From assembly GCA_016186435.1 (NCBI GenBank), contig JACPLQ010000004.1, positions 1-48,086 of the forward strand: a stretch of 48,086 nucleotides of DNA, in the 5' to 3' direction. A model generated the notes under the pieces. That model had not been told where the DNA came from, did no database searches, and saw only the letters and a program-made list of their open reading frames with translations. Of the stretch, positions 1 to 8,227 are shown one piece after another. A program made the position numbers and the translations under genes. How positions within the stretch are numbered: the stretch's first letter is position 1; each line of letters starts with the position of its first letter. This DNA comes from Candidatus Nomurabacteria bacterium (GTDB taxonomy: Bacteria; Patescibacteriota; Minisyncoccia; Phycocordibacterales; UBA9973).

Positions 1-225
1 ACGGTGGAGAACCGGAACAAAGCTATACGGCGCTATGTGAAAAAGAGAACGGATCTTTCGAAATATCCGCCAGAGTATTTTAAAATGGTCGAGACTAAAT
101 TGCGCAATCGATTCATGAAGTGTTTGAATTTCAAAACCCCGAAGGAAGCATTTCAAAAAGAGCTTTTGAAAACAAAAAAACCACTCTCCTGTGGTATGAT
201 GAATGAAGCATTAACAACCAATTAG
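1..225 (+). CDS. IS30-family transposase, C-terminal fragment (gene truncated by window edge)
   Basis: ENRNKAIRRYVKKRTDLSKYPPEYFKMVETKLRNRFMKCLNFKTPKEAF matches the C-terminal pattern of IS30 DDE transposases; ORF likely continues upstream of the window. Confidence 0.8.
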   Translation, partial: TVENRNKAIRRYVKKRTDLSKYPPEYFKMVETKLRNRFMKCLNFKTPKEAFQKELLKTKKPLSCGMMNEALTTN

Positions 226-300
226 TGTTGGAATTCGGGGGTTCGCGTAGGCGGCCTTTTCAAAAAAAATAATAACATATATTTAAAATTTTGCAAGCAT

Positions 301-1299
301 TTAAATTTTTCTTTGCAAAACTTTTTTCACAGCCTCTTTTATAGCATTTTTACCCATACCGTAACGCTCTATGAGCTCGTTTGGTGTGCCGGATTGGCCG
401 AATTGGTCGCGCACGCCGATAAATTCTATCGGTACCGGAAAATTCTGCGCCAGAAATTCCGCAACTGCGCTCCCCATTCCTCCGGCTATCTGGTGTTCTT
501 CTGCTGTGACGATAGCTTTGCATTCTTTGGCTAAAGCTAAAACTTCTTTTTCATCCAGCGGTTTAACCGCTGATAGATTTAGCACTTTAGTTTTTATACC
601 CTCTGCTTCCAGTTCTTTCGCGGCAAAAAGTGCTCGTGACATGAGTCCTCCAGTAACAATTATTCCGACTTGCGCAAATCCAGTATCCGGCATCCAATAA
701 ATTTCTGCCTTGCCTATACTAAATGGAGTTTCTTCGGTGGTAATGATTGGGGTTTTTTCGCGCACTAATCGCAAATATGCGGGCTTGCCGGACTTTGCAA
801 GCTCAAGCGTCGCTTTCTTGGCTTCAATAGCATCACATGGAGAGATGACATCAACGTTCGGCATTACCCGCATGAGCGCAATATCTTCCAAAGCTTGATG
901 CGTTCCCCCGTCTGGCCCGACAGAAATACCGGAATGCGAGCCAACAATTTTTACCGGTCTATCATTATACGTTATCGTAGTTCTGATTTGTTCCCAATTT
1001 CTGCCCGGAGAAAACATGGCATATGAAGAACAAAAAGGAATTTTTCCCATCGCCGCCATGCCGGAGGCAACTGTTACTAGGTTTTGCTCAGCAACTCCTA
1101 CTTGGATAAACCTCTCTGGAAATTTATCCGCAAATAAATTCATGGCCGTACTCTCTGTCAGATCAGCGCAAAGCCCGATCACATTTTCATTTTTTTCTCC
1201 GGCGAGCATTAATCCCTGCCCAAAACCTCTGCGTATCGGCGCTTGCTCGCAATCTTGATTAAATATCTTTGGATTAAGTTTTAACTTCGGGTTTAGCAT
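301..1299 (-). CDS. Transketolase, C-terminal (pyrimidine-binding) subunit
   Basis: 332 aa; MLAGEKNENVIGLCADLTESTAMNLFADKFPERFIQVGVAEQNLVTVASGMA typical of transketolase C half. Confidence 0.92.
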   Translation of the reverse strand: MLNPKLKLNPKIFNQDCEQAPIRRGFGQGLMLAGEKNENVIGLCADLTESTAMNLFADKFPERFIQVGVAEQNLVTVASGMAAMGKIPFCSSYAMFSPGRNWEQIRTTITYNDRPVKIVGSHSGISVGPDGGTHQALEDIALMRVMPNVDVISPCDAIEAKKATLELAKSGKPAYLRLVREKTPIITTEETPFSIGKAEIYWMPDTGFAQVGIIVTGGLMSRALFAAKELEAEGIKTKVLNLSAVKPLDEKEVLALAKECKAIVTAEEHQIAGGMGSAVAEFLAQNFPVPIEFIGVRDQFGQSGTPNELIERYGMGKNAIKEAVKKVLQRKI

Positions 1300-1311
1300 A
1301 ATTTCTGTAAT

Positions 1312-2154
1312 TTAAAATCTTACATTCCTTAACTCTGCGAGCGCCATTTTACCTTCTTCCTCGCTTGGCGCTTTGCCATGCCATTTATAATCTCTTTCAA
1401 ATTCTTTCACGCCTTTGCCGGGAATCGTGTGCGCTATGATCACTGTCGGCTTTCCAGACATTACTTGAGCTTCCTCTATTACTTCATTTAAAAATCTAAA
1501 ATCGTGCCCTGAAACTTCTATCACATGCCAGTTAAAAGCTTTCCACTTGCTATGGAAAGGCTCAAGCGGCATCACGTCTTCAGTTATCCCTTCAATCTGA
1601 ATGTTATTTCTATCTACAATAGCTATCAGGTTATTTAATTTATACTTTCCCGCAAGCATCATTGCTTCCCAAGTATTGCCTTCATCCATTTCTCCGTCGG
1701 ACATAAAACAATAAATAAATCTGTTTTTATCTTTTTTATCCAGCTTGTCTGCGAGCGCCATTCCGATTGCCTGCGAAAGCCCGGAGCCAAGAGGCCCGGA
1801 TGAGTTCTCAAGCCAAGGCATGTACTCGCGATGCGGATGCCCCTGCAGCCTAGTTCCCAGTTTGCGCAAAGTTTTTAATTCTTCTACCGGAAAATATCCT
1901 GCATGAGCCATGGTCGCATACAGCACTGGGCAAATGTGACCATTGGAAAGCACCACACGATCCCGCTCTTCCCAATCTGGACGCTTCGGATCATGTTTCA
2001 AAATATGAAAATAAAAAAGCGTAAAAATATCCGCCATGCCCAGGGGTCCTGCGGTGTGCCCGCTTTTCGCCTCTATCAGCATCTCAATAATAGACATGCG
2101 GATCTCATTCGCCTTCTTTGTAAGCTCTTTTATTTTTTCTTCTGGTAGAAACAT
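1312..2154 (-). CDS. Transketolase, N-terminal (TPP-binding) subunit
   Basis: 280 aa; SGHTAGPLGMADIFTLFYFHIL, DGEMDEGNTWEAMMLAGKYKLNNLIAIVDRNN TPP-binding motif; adjacent to the C half. Confidence 0.92.
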   Translation of the reverse strand: MFLPEEKIKELTKKANEIRMSIIEMLIEAKSGHTAGPLGMADIFTLFYFHILKHDPKRPDWEERDRVVLSNGHICPVLYATMAHAGYFPVEELKTLRKLGTRLQGHPHREYMPWLENSSGPLGSGLSQAIGMALADKLDKKDKNRFIYCFMSDGEMDEGNTWEAMMLAGKYKLNNLIAIVDRNNIQIEGITEDVMPLEPFHSKWKAFNWHVIEVSGHDFRFLNEVIEEAQVMSGKPTVIIAHTIPGKGVKEFERDYKWHGKAPSEEEGKMALAELRNVRF

Positions 2155-2204
2155 TCTGTTAAGTATACCTTATAATAAGATATTCACAATAAGATAACCA
2201 GAAA

Positions 2205-2238
2205 ATCGTTAGGTTATCGTTAGGTCTTGCCTAACGAT
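2205..2238. repeat. REP-like palindrome, left flank of RAYT gene
   Basis: atcgttaggttATCGTTAGGtcttgCCTAACGAT hairpin; reverse complement of the right-flank copy. Confidence 0.75.
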
Positions 2239-2261
2239 TTTTTATTTAATATAATTTAACT

Positions 2262-2921
2262 ATGTCTATAAGAAAAACAGCTTTTGCGCCTGGAGAATAC
2301 TATCATATTTACAATAGGGGTAATAGTAAACAAAAAATTTTTCTTTCTAAAAGGGACTATGAGCGTTTTGTTGCCCTACTTTATGGCGTAAACACCAATG
2401 AAAGATTTAACTTTTTTGATTCACAAAAAGGTGGCGGAATATTTTCGAAAGAAGTAGATAATCCACTTGTATCAATAGGTGCGTATTGCCTTATGCCAAA
2501 TCATTTTCATCTTTTAATTACTCCCCTTTCAGAAGACGGCCTTAGTAAATTTATGCAAAAATTATCTACAGCTTATTCCATGTATTTCAATGAGGTAAAT
2601 AAAAGGACTGGTGGACTTTTTGAAGGAAAATTTAAGTCCCAGCACATGGAAAGCGATAGGCAATTAAAATATATTTTTTCATATATACATTTAAACCCAG
2701 TAAAGTTAATTGATACTAAGTGGAAAGAAAATGGTATAAAAAATCTAACAAAAACTTTCGAGTATCTTAATTCATATCCGTATTCCAGTTTTTTAGATTA
2801 TGTTGGAATTAATCGACTAGAAAAAAAGATCCTGAAAATCTCAGATTTCCCAAATTATTTTCCTTCTAAGAATTCTTTCAAAAAAGAGATCATTGAGTGG
2901 CTAAATTATAAAGAAATTTAA
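2262..2921 (+). mobile_element. REP-associated tyrosine transposase (RAYT, Y1/IS200-like)
   Basis: 219 aa; EYYHIYNRGNSKQKIF, YCLMPNHFHLLITP (HUH), YIHLNPVK; flanked by inverted hairpins. Confidence 0.9.
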
Positions 2922-2922
2922 T

Positions 2923-2945
2923 ATCGTTAGGCAAGACCTAACGAT
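2923..2945. repeat. REP-like palindrome, right flank of RAYT gene
   Basis: ATCGTTAGGcaagaCCTAACGAT, exact reverse complement of the hairpin at 2216-2238. Confidence 0.75.
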
Positions 2946-2952
2946 TGTATTT

Positions 2953-3669
2953 TTATAAACTTTTAAACTGCTCTATAGTATCAATTATATCATCAGTACT
3001 GAAAATTGCCGAACCGGCGGCGAGCCTCTCTGCGCCGACGTCAACTAACCTAGCTCCTGTTTCTAAATTTACCCCGCCGTCTACAGAAATTATCAGATCA
3101 GGGAACTTTTCTTTCAATGTTTTTATGTGAGAAATACATCTCTCGTCAAATGGCTCTCCCTGATAGCCGATTCGCGCGATGGCCATACATTGCACAAAAT
3201 CTATATTATTTATAACCGGAAAAATTTGTTCTACAGGAGTTTGCGGATTTATAGCCACACCTATTTCCATGCTGTCTCGCACATATGAATCAATTCCCTC
3301 TAAAAAATCTCTGAAATTTTCTATATCGCCGACAGCTTCAATGTGAAAAATTATTCTTTTAGCGCCTAACTTAGTGTAAATATCAAAATTTTCCACCGCA
3401 TCGGATACCATCAGATCAAGTTCAAAATCTATATCTTCCCAAAAAGGCATACCTTCTTGTTCATTCAAAATATTCTGGAAATGTAGATCAAGGCCGTTTG
3501 TCGCCACCCCCTCATTGCTCGGAGACTGAAAAGGCCAGGTCATACTTTTGACAAAAATCCCATCGCAAATATCCACCTGTACTAAAGACACTATTCCTTT
3601 TACTAAAGAAATTTTATTTTTTAAGTCATCATAATTTTTTGGCAACACTGCCGGAATTATTTCTGCCAT
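2953..3669 (-). CDS. rpe: Ribulose-phosphate 3-epimerase
   Basis: IIPAVLPKNYDDLKNKI, VQVDICDG, ISVDGGVNLETGARLVDVGAERLAAGSAIF TIM-barrel motifs. Confidence 0.85.
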   Translation of the reverse strand: MAEIIPAVLPKNYDDLKNKISLVKGIVSLVQVDICDGIFVKSMTWPFQSPSNEGVATNGLDLHFQNILNEQEGMPFWEDIDFELDLMVSDAVENFDIYTKLGAKRIIFHIEAVGDIENFRDFLEGIDSYVRDSMEIGVAINPQTPVEQIFPVINNIDFVQCMAIARIGYQGEPFDERCISHIKTLKEKFPDLIISVDGGVNLETGARLVDVGAERLAAGSAIFSTDDIIDTIEQFKSL

Positions 3670-3683
3670 ATTTTTATTCCAAT

Positions 3684-4481
3684 TTAATTTATACCTAATT
3701 TTTCTTTTTGTTTTTTAATTTCTTCAATAAGCTTATCGTGAAACACCCCGTTTGATGCAATGAATTTATTATCTGGAAAAAACCATGGGCTCCCGTCGTG
3801 TTTGGTAATTTTCCCTCCAGCTTCTAAAACCAGTAAAGCTCCTGCCGCAAAATCGTAAGTTTGCAAACCAAGTTGAATGTTTGCTTCTAATCCACCGCGA
3901 GCTACATAAGCCAAATGCACTGCGGTTGAACCTAAATCCCTAATTGATCGAAATGTAGCGGGTAGAGTTTTGTAAAGTTCTCTGCGTAATTGTTTCTCTT
4001 CTTCTTTTTTCCCGGGGTCTATAGTTACCATGGAGTGATTTTCATCATCTTTAGAAACAAGTATTTTTTTATCATTTAAAAACGCGCCTTTATTTTTCTC
4101 TGCATAAAAGAGTGAGCGGGTAACAGGGTTGTATATTACACCCACAGAAAGCTCATTATTCTTTATTAGAGCTATTGAAACTCCAAAAAACGGAATACCG
4201 TTTGCGAAATTCCTAGTACCGTTGAGAGGATCTACGTGCCAGACATATTCGCTGTTATTTTCTGTCATTCCTGTCTCTTCACCTAAAATAGAATGGCCTG
4301 GAAAAACTTCTGATATTATTTTTTTTATTACATCTTCTGCTTCCCTGTCAGCCAAAGTAACAGGCGTGTTGTCTTCTTTGAATTCTTTTAGTATTTCCGT
4401 CTCAAAATACTTTTCCAGAACTTTACCTGCTTCCAGCGCCGCTTTGATTGCTACTTCAAGTTCTTTGGATTTGTTTTCCAT
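3684..4481 (-). CDS. Inositol monophosphatase family protein
   Basis: ILGEETGMTENNSEYVWHVDPLNGTRNFANGIPFFGVSIAL; YDFAAGALLVLEAGG. Confidence 0.9.
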   Translation of the reverse strand: MENKSKELEVAIKAALEAGKVLEKYFETEILKEFKEDNTPVTLADREAEDVIKKIISEVFPGHSILGEETGMTENNSEYVWHVDPLNGTRNFANGIPFFGVSIALIKNNELSVGVIYNPVTRSLFYAEKNKGAFLNDKKILVSKDDENHSMVTIDPGKKEEEKQLRRELYKTLPATFRSIRDLGSTAVHLAYVARGGLEANIQLGLQTYDFAAGALLVLEAGGKITKHDGSPWFFPDNKFIASNGVFHDKLIEEIKKQKEKLGIN

Positions 4482-4502
4482 ACCAAAATTAGGTTCTAGT
4501 GA

Positions 4503-4997
4503 CTAGGTTCTAGTTTCTAGCTTTTTAATACGACGCAGATGCCGCTCCTCGTTTAGGAACGGAGTTTTGACAAAAAGCTCAACGGCGAATTTAATCTGAT
4601 CTTCGGACAAAAATCTCGAGGCGACCGACAAAATGTTGGCGTTATTGTGAACCCGCGCCAGTTTGATTATTTCGTAGGGGTCTTGGCTTTTTTCTCCCTT
4701 TATATCTATTACTCCCGGCGGAACTGCCTCTGCGTAAAAAAGCGCCGCCCTGGCCCCCGGCACGCGGTTTGCGCACATAGCCTCGCCCTGACCGGAACTG
4801 CCCAGGATTACTCCGAAACCACTAGGGTCGTTCGCTACCGCTTCGGCTACGGGTTTTATAAAATCCGGATAGTCATCGTCCGGGTCATAACTAAACGCCC
4901 CTTTGTCTTCTACTTGGTGTCCTAATTCTTTAAAATAAGTTTTTAGTTTTTCTTTTAGTTCGTAACCCGCGTGGTCAGTGCCAATGTAGATTTTCAT
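4503..4997 (-). CDS. rpiB: Ribose-5-phosphate isomerase B (RpiB/LacAB family)
   Basis: MKIYIGTDHAGYELKEKLKTYF; ILGSSGQGEAMCANRVPGARAALFY; HNNANILSVASRF. Confidence 0.92.
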   Translation of the reverse strand: MKIYIGTDHAGYELKEKLKTYFKELGHQVEDKGAFSYDPDDDYPDFIKPVAEAVANDPSGFGVILGSSGQGEAMCANRVPGARAALFYAEAVPPGVIDIKGEKSQDPYEIIKLARVHNNANILSVASRFLSEDQIKFAVELFVKTPFLNEERHLRRIKKLETRT

Positions 4998-5011
4998 GTT
5001 TGCAGTATATC

Positions 5012-5093
5012 ACCCCGTAGTGAATTTTAGCAACGCACTCGAGGTGTGCCGCTCCGACCATGGTCGGAGCATTGCCAAAATCTACTACGGGGT
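5012..5093. repeat. MITE-like inverted-repeat element with inner hairpin
   Basis: ACCCCGTAGTgaaTTTTaGCAA...TTGCcAAAAtctACTACGGGGT terminal inverted repeats; inner GCTCCGACCATGGTCGGAGC palindrome. Confidence 0.65.
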
Positions 5094-5749
5094 CACTGAT
5101 TAACCTGTCTATGCAATTCGGAAAACAAAGCCACGGTTTTGCCGAAATCCCGCTCGGCAATGATGAAAATTAGCTCGGTCGGCGTGGACACCAACTCCTC
5201 AATATTGATGCGGGCGCGAGCGGTGACGGACAGAAGCGAAAAGAAAACATTTGGCGTCCCAAAAACTTCCGGGCCGTAGGAAATGCCGACCGCGGCGAAA
5301 TTGCGGTTTATAATTTTCGGCTTGGTTTTGAAATGTTTCCGGATTTTACTTTCCAAATTTGCCGAACAGATGATATCCACCTCCGCCGTGCCCGCCGTTA
5401 CGGTAAAAAAATCGTCCGAAGATATTTTGACATTTTTATGCAGCGATTCAAGTTCACGTAGAAAAGCATTGCTCGACTCATAGCCGAGTTCCGAAAGCGG
5501 CAGTTTGGTGGTGATGTTGGTTATTTTCACATCATGTATCAGAGGCTTTTGTTTTTTGAATTCTTTTTTGAGCCGCGACAGAGAAACGACCAAGCTGGTG
5601 ATGGTAACCTTTTTCTTGGCAAGCTCCTCCACCTGCGACCGGATGCGGTAAGCGTAACTAGTCATATTCATATAGTCATACGTCAACGCAAAGTACGCCT
5701 CGAATTCCTTTTTGATTATTTCCCGCACTATTGGCTGAATTTTTATCAT
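5093..5749 (-). CDS. Conserved protein with ACT-like domains (aspartokinase-regulatory-like)
   Basis: 218 aa; VGISYGPEVFGTPNVFFSLLSVTARARINIEELVSTPTELIFIIAERD resembles ACT-domain repeats. Confidence 0.55.
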   Translation of the reverse strand: MIKIQPIVREIIKKEFEAYFALTYDYMNMTSYAYRIRSQVEELAKKKVTITSLVVSLSRLKKEFKKQKPLIHDVKITNITTKLPLSELGYESSNAFLRELESLHKNVKISSDDFFTVTAGTAEVDIICSANLESKIRKHFKTKPKIINRNFAAVGISYGPEVFGTPNVFFSLLSVTARARINIEELVSTPTELIFIIAERDFGKTVALFSELHRQVNQ

Positions 5750-5822
5750 CCCAGTACTAAAATTTTAAATAATAATTTCTATCTTTATGTCCCGTAATCA
5801 AAAATTTAGTACGGGACAGGTA
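5747..5822. repeat. ~75-bp direct repeat with terminal inverted repeats, copy 1
   Basis: CATCCCAGTACTAAAATTTTAAATAATAAT...AATCAAAAATTTAGTACGGGACAGGTA, shared with 13013-13088; abuts a start codon. Confidence 0.8.
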
Positions 5823-5924
5823 TTAATATTCTAACAGATTTTACAAAAAGTCAAAATTATAATACGAATGTTAAAAAAATTAACAACTCATCGATTTGCC
5901 TTTAAAATTTAATCGGAGGATCTT

Positions 5925-6182
5925 ATGTGCGGAAAAGACGGCAACCAAGTGGACAGGGAAGTCAGGAGAGAACGGGACAGAGAGTACAAAGTCATCCTCG
6001 TCGAGGATACTACTCGTTTCTTCTTTGTTCCCGATAAACCCTATTACGAAGTAGAACCGTCGTACTTTTTGCCGAGGAAACTGCACTCGGCGTGGCAATC
6101 AGACGCAGTAGAAGAGGCAAGGAGAACCTACGGCTCCGGCACAGTGCTTAAGGCCGTGGCGACCATCGAAAGAAGCGAGTAA
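5925..6182 (+). CDS. Hypothetical protein (85 aa), higher GC than surroundings
   Basis: Strong Shine-Dalgarno (CGGAGGATCTTATG) and downstream GCCGGACA...TGTCCGGC hairpin. Confidence 0.6.
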   Translation: MCGKDGNQVDREVRRERDREYKVILVEDTTRFFFVPDKPYYEVEPSYFLPRKLHSAWQSDAVEEARRTYGSGTVLKAVATIERSE

Positions 6183-6237
6183 CATCGTCGAGCCGGACAT
6201 CATATGCTAGGTGCTCTGTCCGGCATCACAAACATTA

Positions 6238-7031
6238 TGCTCAAATTTTACAAATATCACGGCGCGGGAAATGATTTCATAATGATAGATAATCGGAAAA
6301 AGGTTTTTGATATAAGTGACAAAGAAAAAATTAAACTTTTGTGCCACAGGCGTTTCGGTGTCGGCGCAGATGGCATAATATTGGTGGAAAAGGAAGCTGG
6401 GTATGATTTTAAAATGGTATTTGCAAACAATGACGGCAGTATCGGCTCAATGTGCGGAAACGGCGGGCGATGTATCGTACATTTTGCTCATAATATTTTA
6501 AAAATTGTAAAAAATTCTAAGAAAGTAAAATTTATTGCAGTAGACGGTGAACACCAAGCTGAAATTATTTCCGCTAGGCAAGGCCTAGCGGAGCAGATAA
6601 AATTAAAAATGCAGGATGTGAAAGATATTGGTACAAGAAACAATCTGCCTTTTATCTGCCAGGGCACTACTCCGCACAATATTTTATTCGTGAATGATCT
6701 CAAAAATTTCCCTGTAGTAGAAACAGGCAGAAAAATCAGAAATTCCAATCCGGATGGCGTAAATACAAACTTTGTGGAAATTATTGATGGAATATTTCAT
6801 GTCCGCACCTATGAGCGCGGAGTGGAAGATGAAACTCTTGCCTGCGGCACCGGAGCGGTATCGGTTGCTATCGCTTCACACCATCTAGGAAAATTAAAAG
6901 AAAACATCTGTCATATAAAAATGCCCGGCGGGGATTTGACCGTAGAATTTAAAAAAAATGGCGAAGGAGAGTACGAAAATATCTGGCTCACAGGTCCGGC
7001 TGTTTGCGTATTTGAAGGAGAGACTAAATAA
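6238..7031 (+). CDS. dapF: Diaminopimelate epimerase
   Basis: MLKFYKYHGAGNDFIMIDN; SMCGNGGRC; RTYERGVEDETLACGTGAVSVAIAS; likely start at 6238 rather than 6204. Confidence 0.92.
6571..6591. repeat. REP-like palindrome inside dapF
   Basis: CCGCTAGGC AAG GCCTAGCGG, in frame, encodes SARQGLAE; resembles the RAYT flanking hairpins. Confidence 0.7.
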
Positions 7032-7104
7032 GTATAATACTTATTACGATGTTTAACATATGTAAAAGATAGTAAGAAAATAATGGTCACACGAATAAAT
7101 TTTT

Positions 7105-8160
7105 TTATTGTATTGTATTACCTGTCTTGATAACATGATCAACGAGCGTGTATGTGTATCCCATTTCGTTATCATACCAGCCCATGACTTTGACAAGGTT
7201 GCCGCCCACTACGCGGGTCATTTTGAGGTCGGCGATGGAGCCATAGTGACTTCCTAAAATATCGCTAGACACAAGCGGCTCTTCTGTAACCGCAAAAAGT
7301 TTTTCCCAACGCTTGTCCTTTGCCGCCTTTTTCAAAATCTCATTTACTTCTTCCGCAGTCGTCTCGCGCTTGGCAATAAATGTGATGTCAACAATCGACC
7401 CCGCTGGCACGGGCACACGTACGGATATGCCATCAAAGAGACCGGAAAGCTCCGGGAATGCTTTGGTCACGGCGATAGCCGCGCCGGTAGAAGATGGCAC
7501 TATATTTTGTGCTGCTGCGCGTCCTTCGCGCATATCCTTTTTGCTTGGTCCATCTACGAGAGCTTGCGACGCGGTGTATCCATGCACAGTATTAAGCACA
7601 GCTTTTTCTATACCGATAGCTTCATGTAAAATTGCAATCAAGGGAGACGCGGCGTTTGTCGTGCAAGATGCGTTTGAAGTAATATCACAGGTGCCGAATT
7701 TTTCTTCGTTGACACCGAGCAATATTGTTTCGCCCTGCACAGTTCCATCGCTTCCCTTCGCTGGCGCAGAGATTACGACTTTTTTAGCTCCTGCATCAAC
7801 ATGAACTTTTGCTTTTTCATAATTAGTGAAAAGTCCGGTGGACTCCACAACTACATCCACTTCCAAATCTTTCCAGGGAAGCATGCTTGGGTCTTTTTGC
7901 GCAAAAAGCTTAACTCTCTTTTCATCAATTATAATTTCACTTGTCCCGTTAGAAGTTTCAGTTCTAATGGGATGGTTCCAGTTTCTGTAAACTGTATCGT
8001 ATTTTAAAAGGTATGCCATATTGGCGATGTCACCAAGGTCATTTACTGCTACCACTTCTATCTCTTCTCTATCCCATGCCACTTTCAAAAATGCCCTGCC
8101 GATCCTGCCAAAACCGTTAATCCCCACGCGTATTTTTTTCATAATAACATTGTAGCACAA
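7105..8160 (-). CDS. gap: Glyceraldehyde-3-phosphate dehydrogenase (type I)
   Basis: [56 protein letters not shown]; likely start at MKKIRVG (~8142). Confidence 0.95.
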   Translation of the reverse strand: MCYNVIMKKIRVGINGFGRIGRAFLKVAWDREEIEVVAVNDLGDIANMAYLLKYDTVYRNWNHPIRTETSNGTSEIIIDEKRVKLFAQKDPSMLPWKDLEVDVVVESTGLFTNYEKAKVHVDAGAKKVVISAPAKGSDGTVQGETILLGVNEEKFGTCDITSNASCTTNAASPLIAILHEAIGIEKAVLNTVHGYTASQALVDGPSKKDMREGRAAAQNIVPSSTGAAIAVTKAFPELSGLFDGISVRVPVPAGSIVDITFIAKRETTAEEVNEILKKAAKDKRWEKLFAVTEEPLVSSDILGSHYGSIADLKMTRVVGGNLVKVMGWYDNEMGYTYTLVDHVIKTGNTIQ

Positions 8161-8227
8161 TCAGAACCTCTCCCCAACCCTCTCCTTATTAAGGAGAGGG
8201 TGCCGAAGACGGGAGAGGTGTGTTATT

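Noticed and set aside
2985-3000. Second hammerhead core (CTGATGA on the minus strand within rpe)
   Set aside because: No GTCC/GGAC-type stem II and no GAAA in position; ordinary coding sequence.
3470-3540. Extra segment SPSNEGVATNGLD in rpe as another palindrome insertion
   Set aside because: May be an insertion relative to typical Rpe, but the DNA is not clearly palindromic.
7313-7804. 163-aa plus-strand ORF
   Set aside because: Antisense to the confidently identified GAPDH gene.
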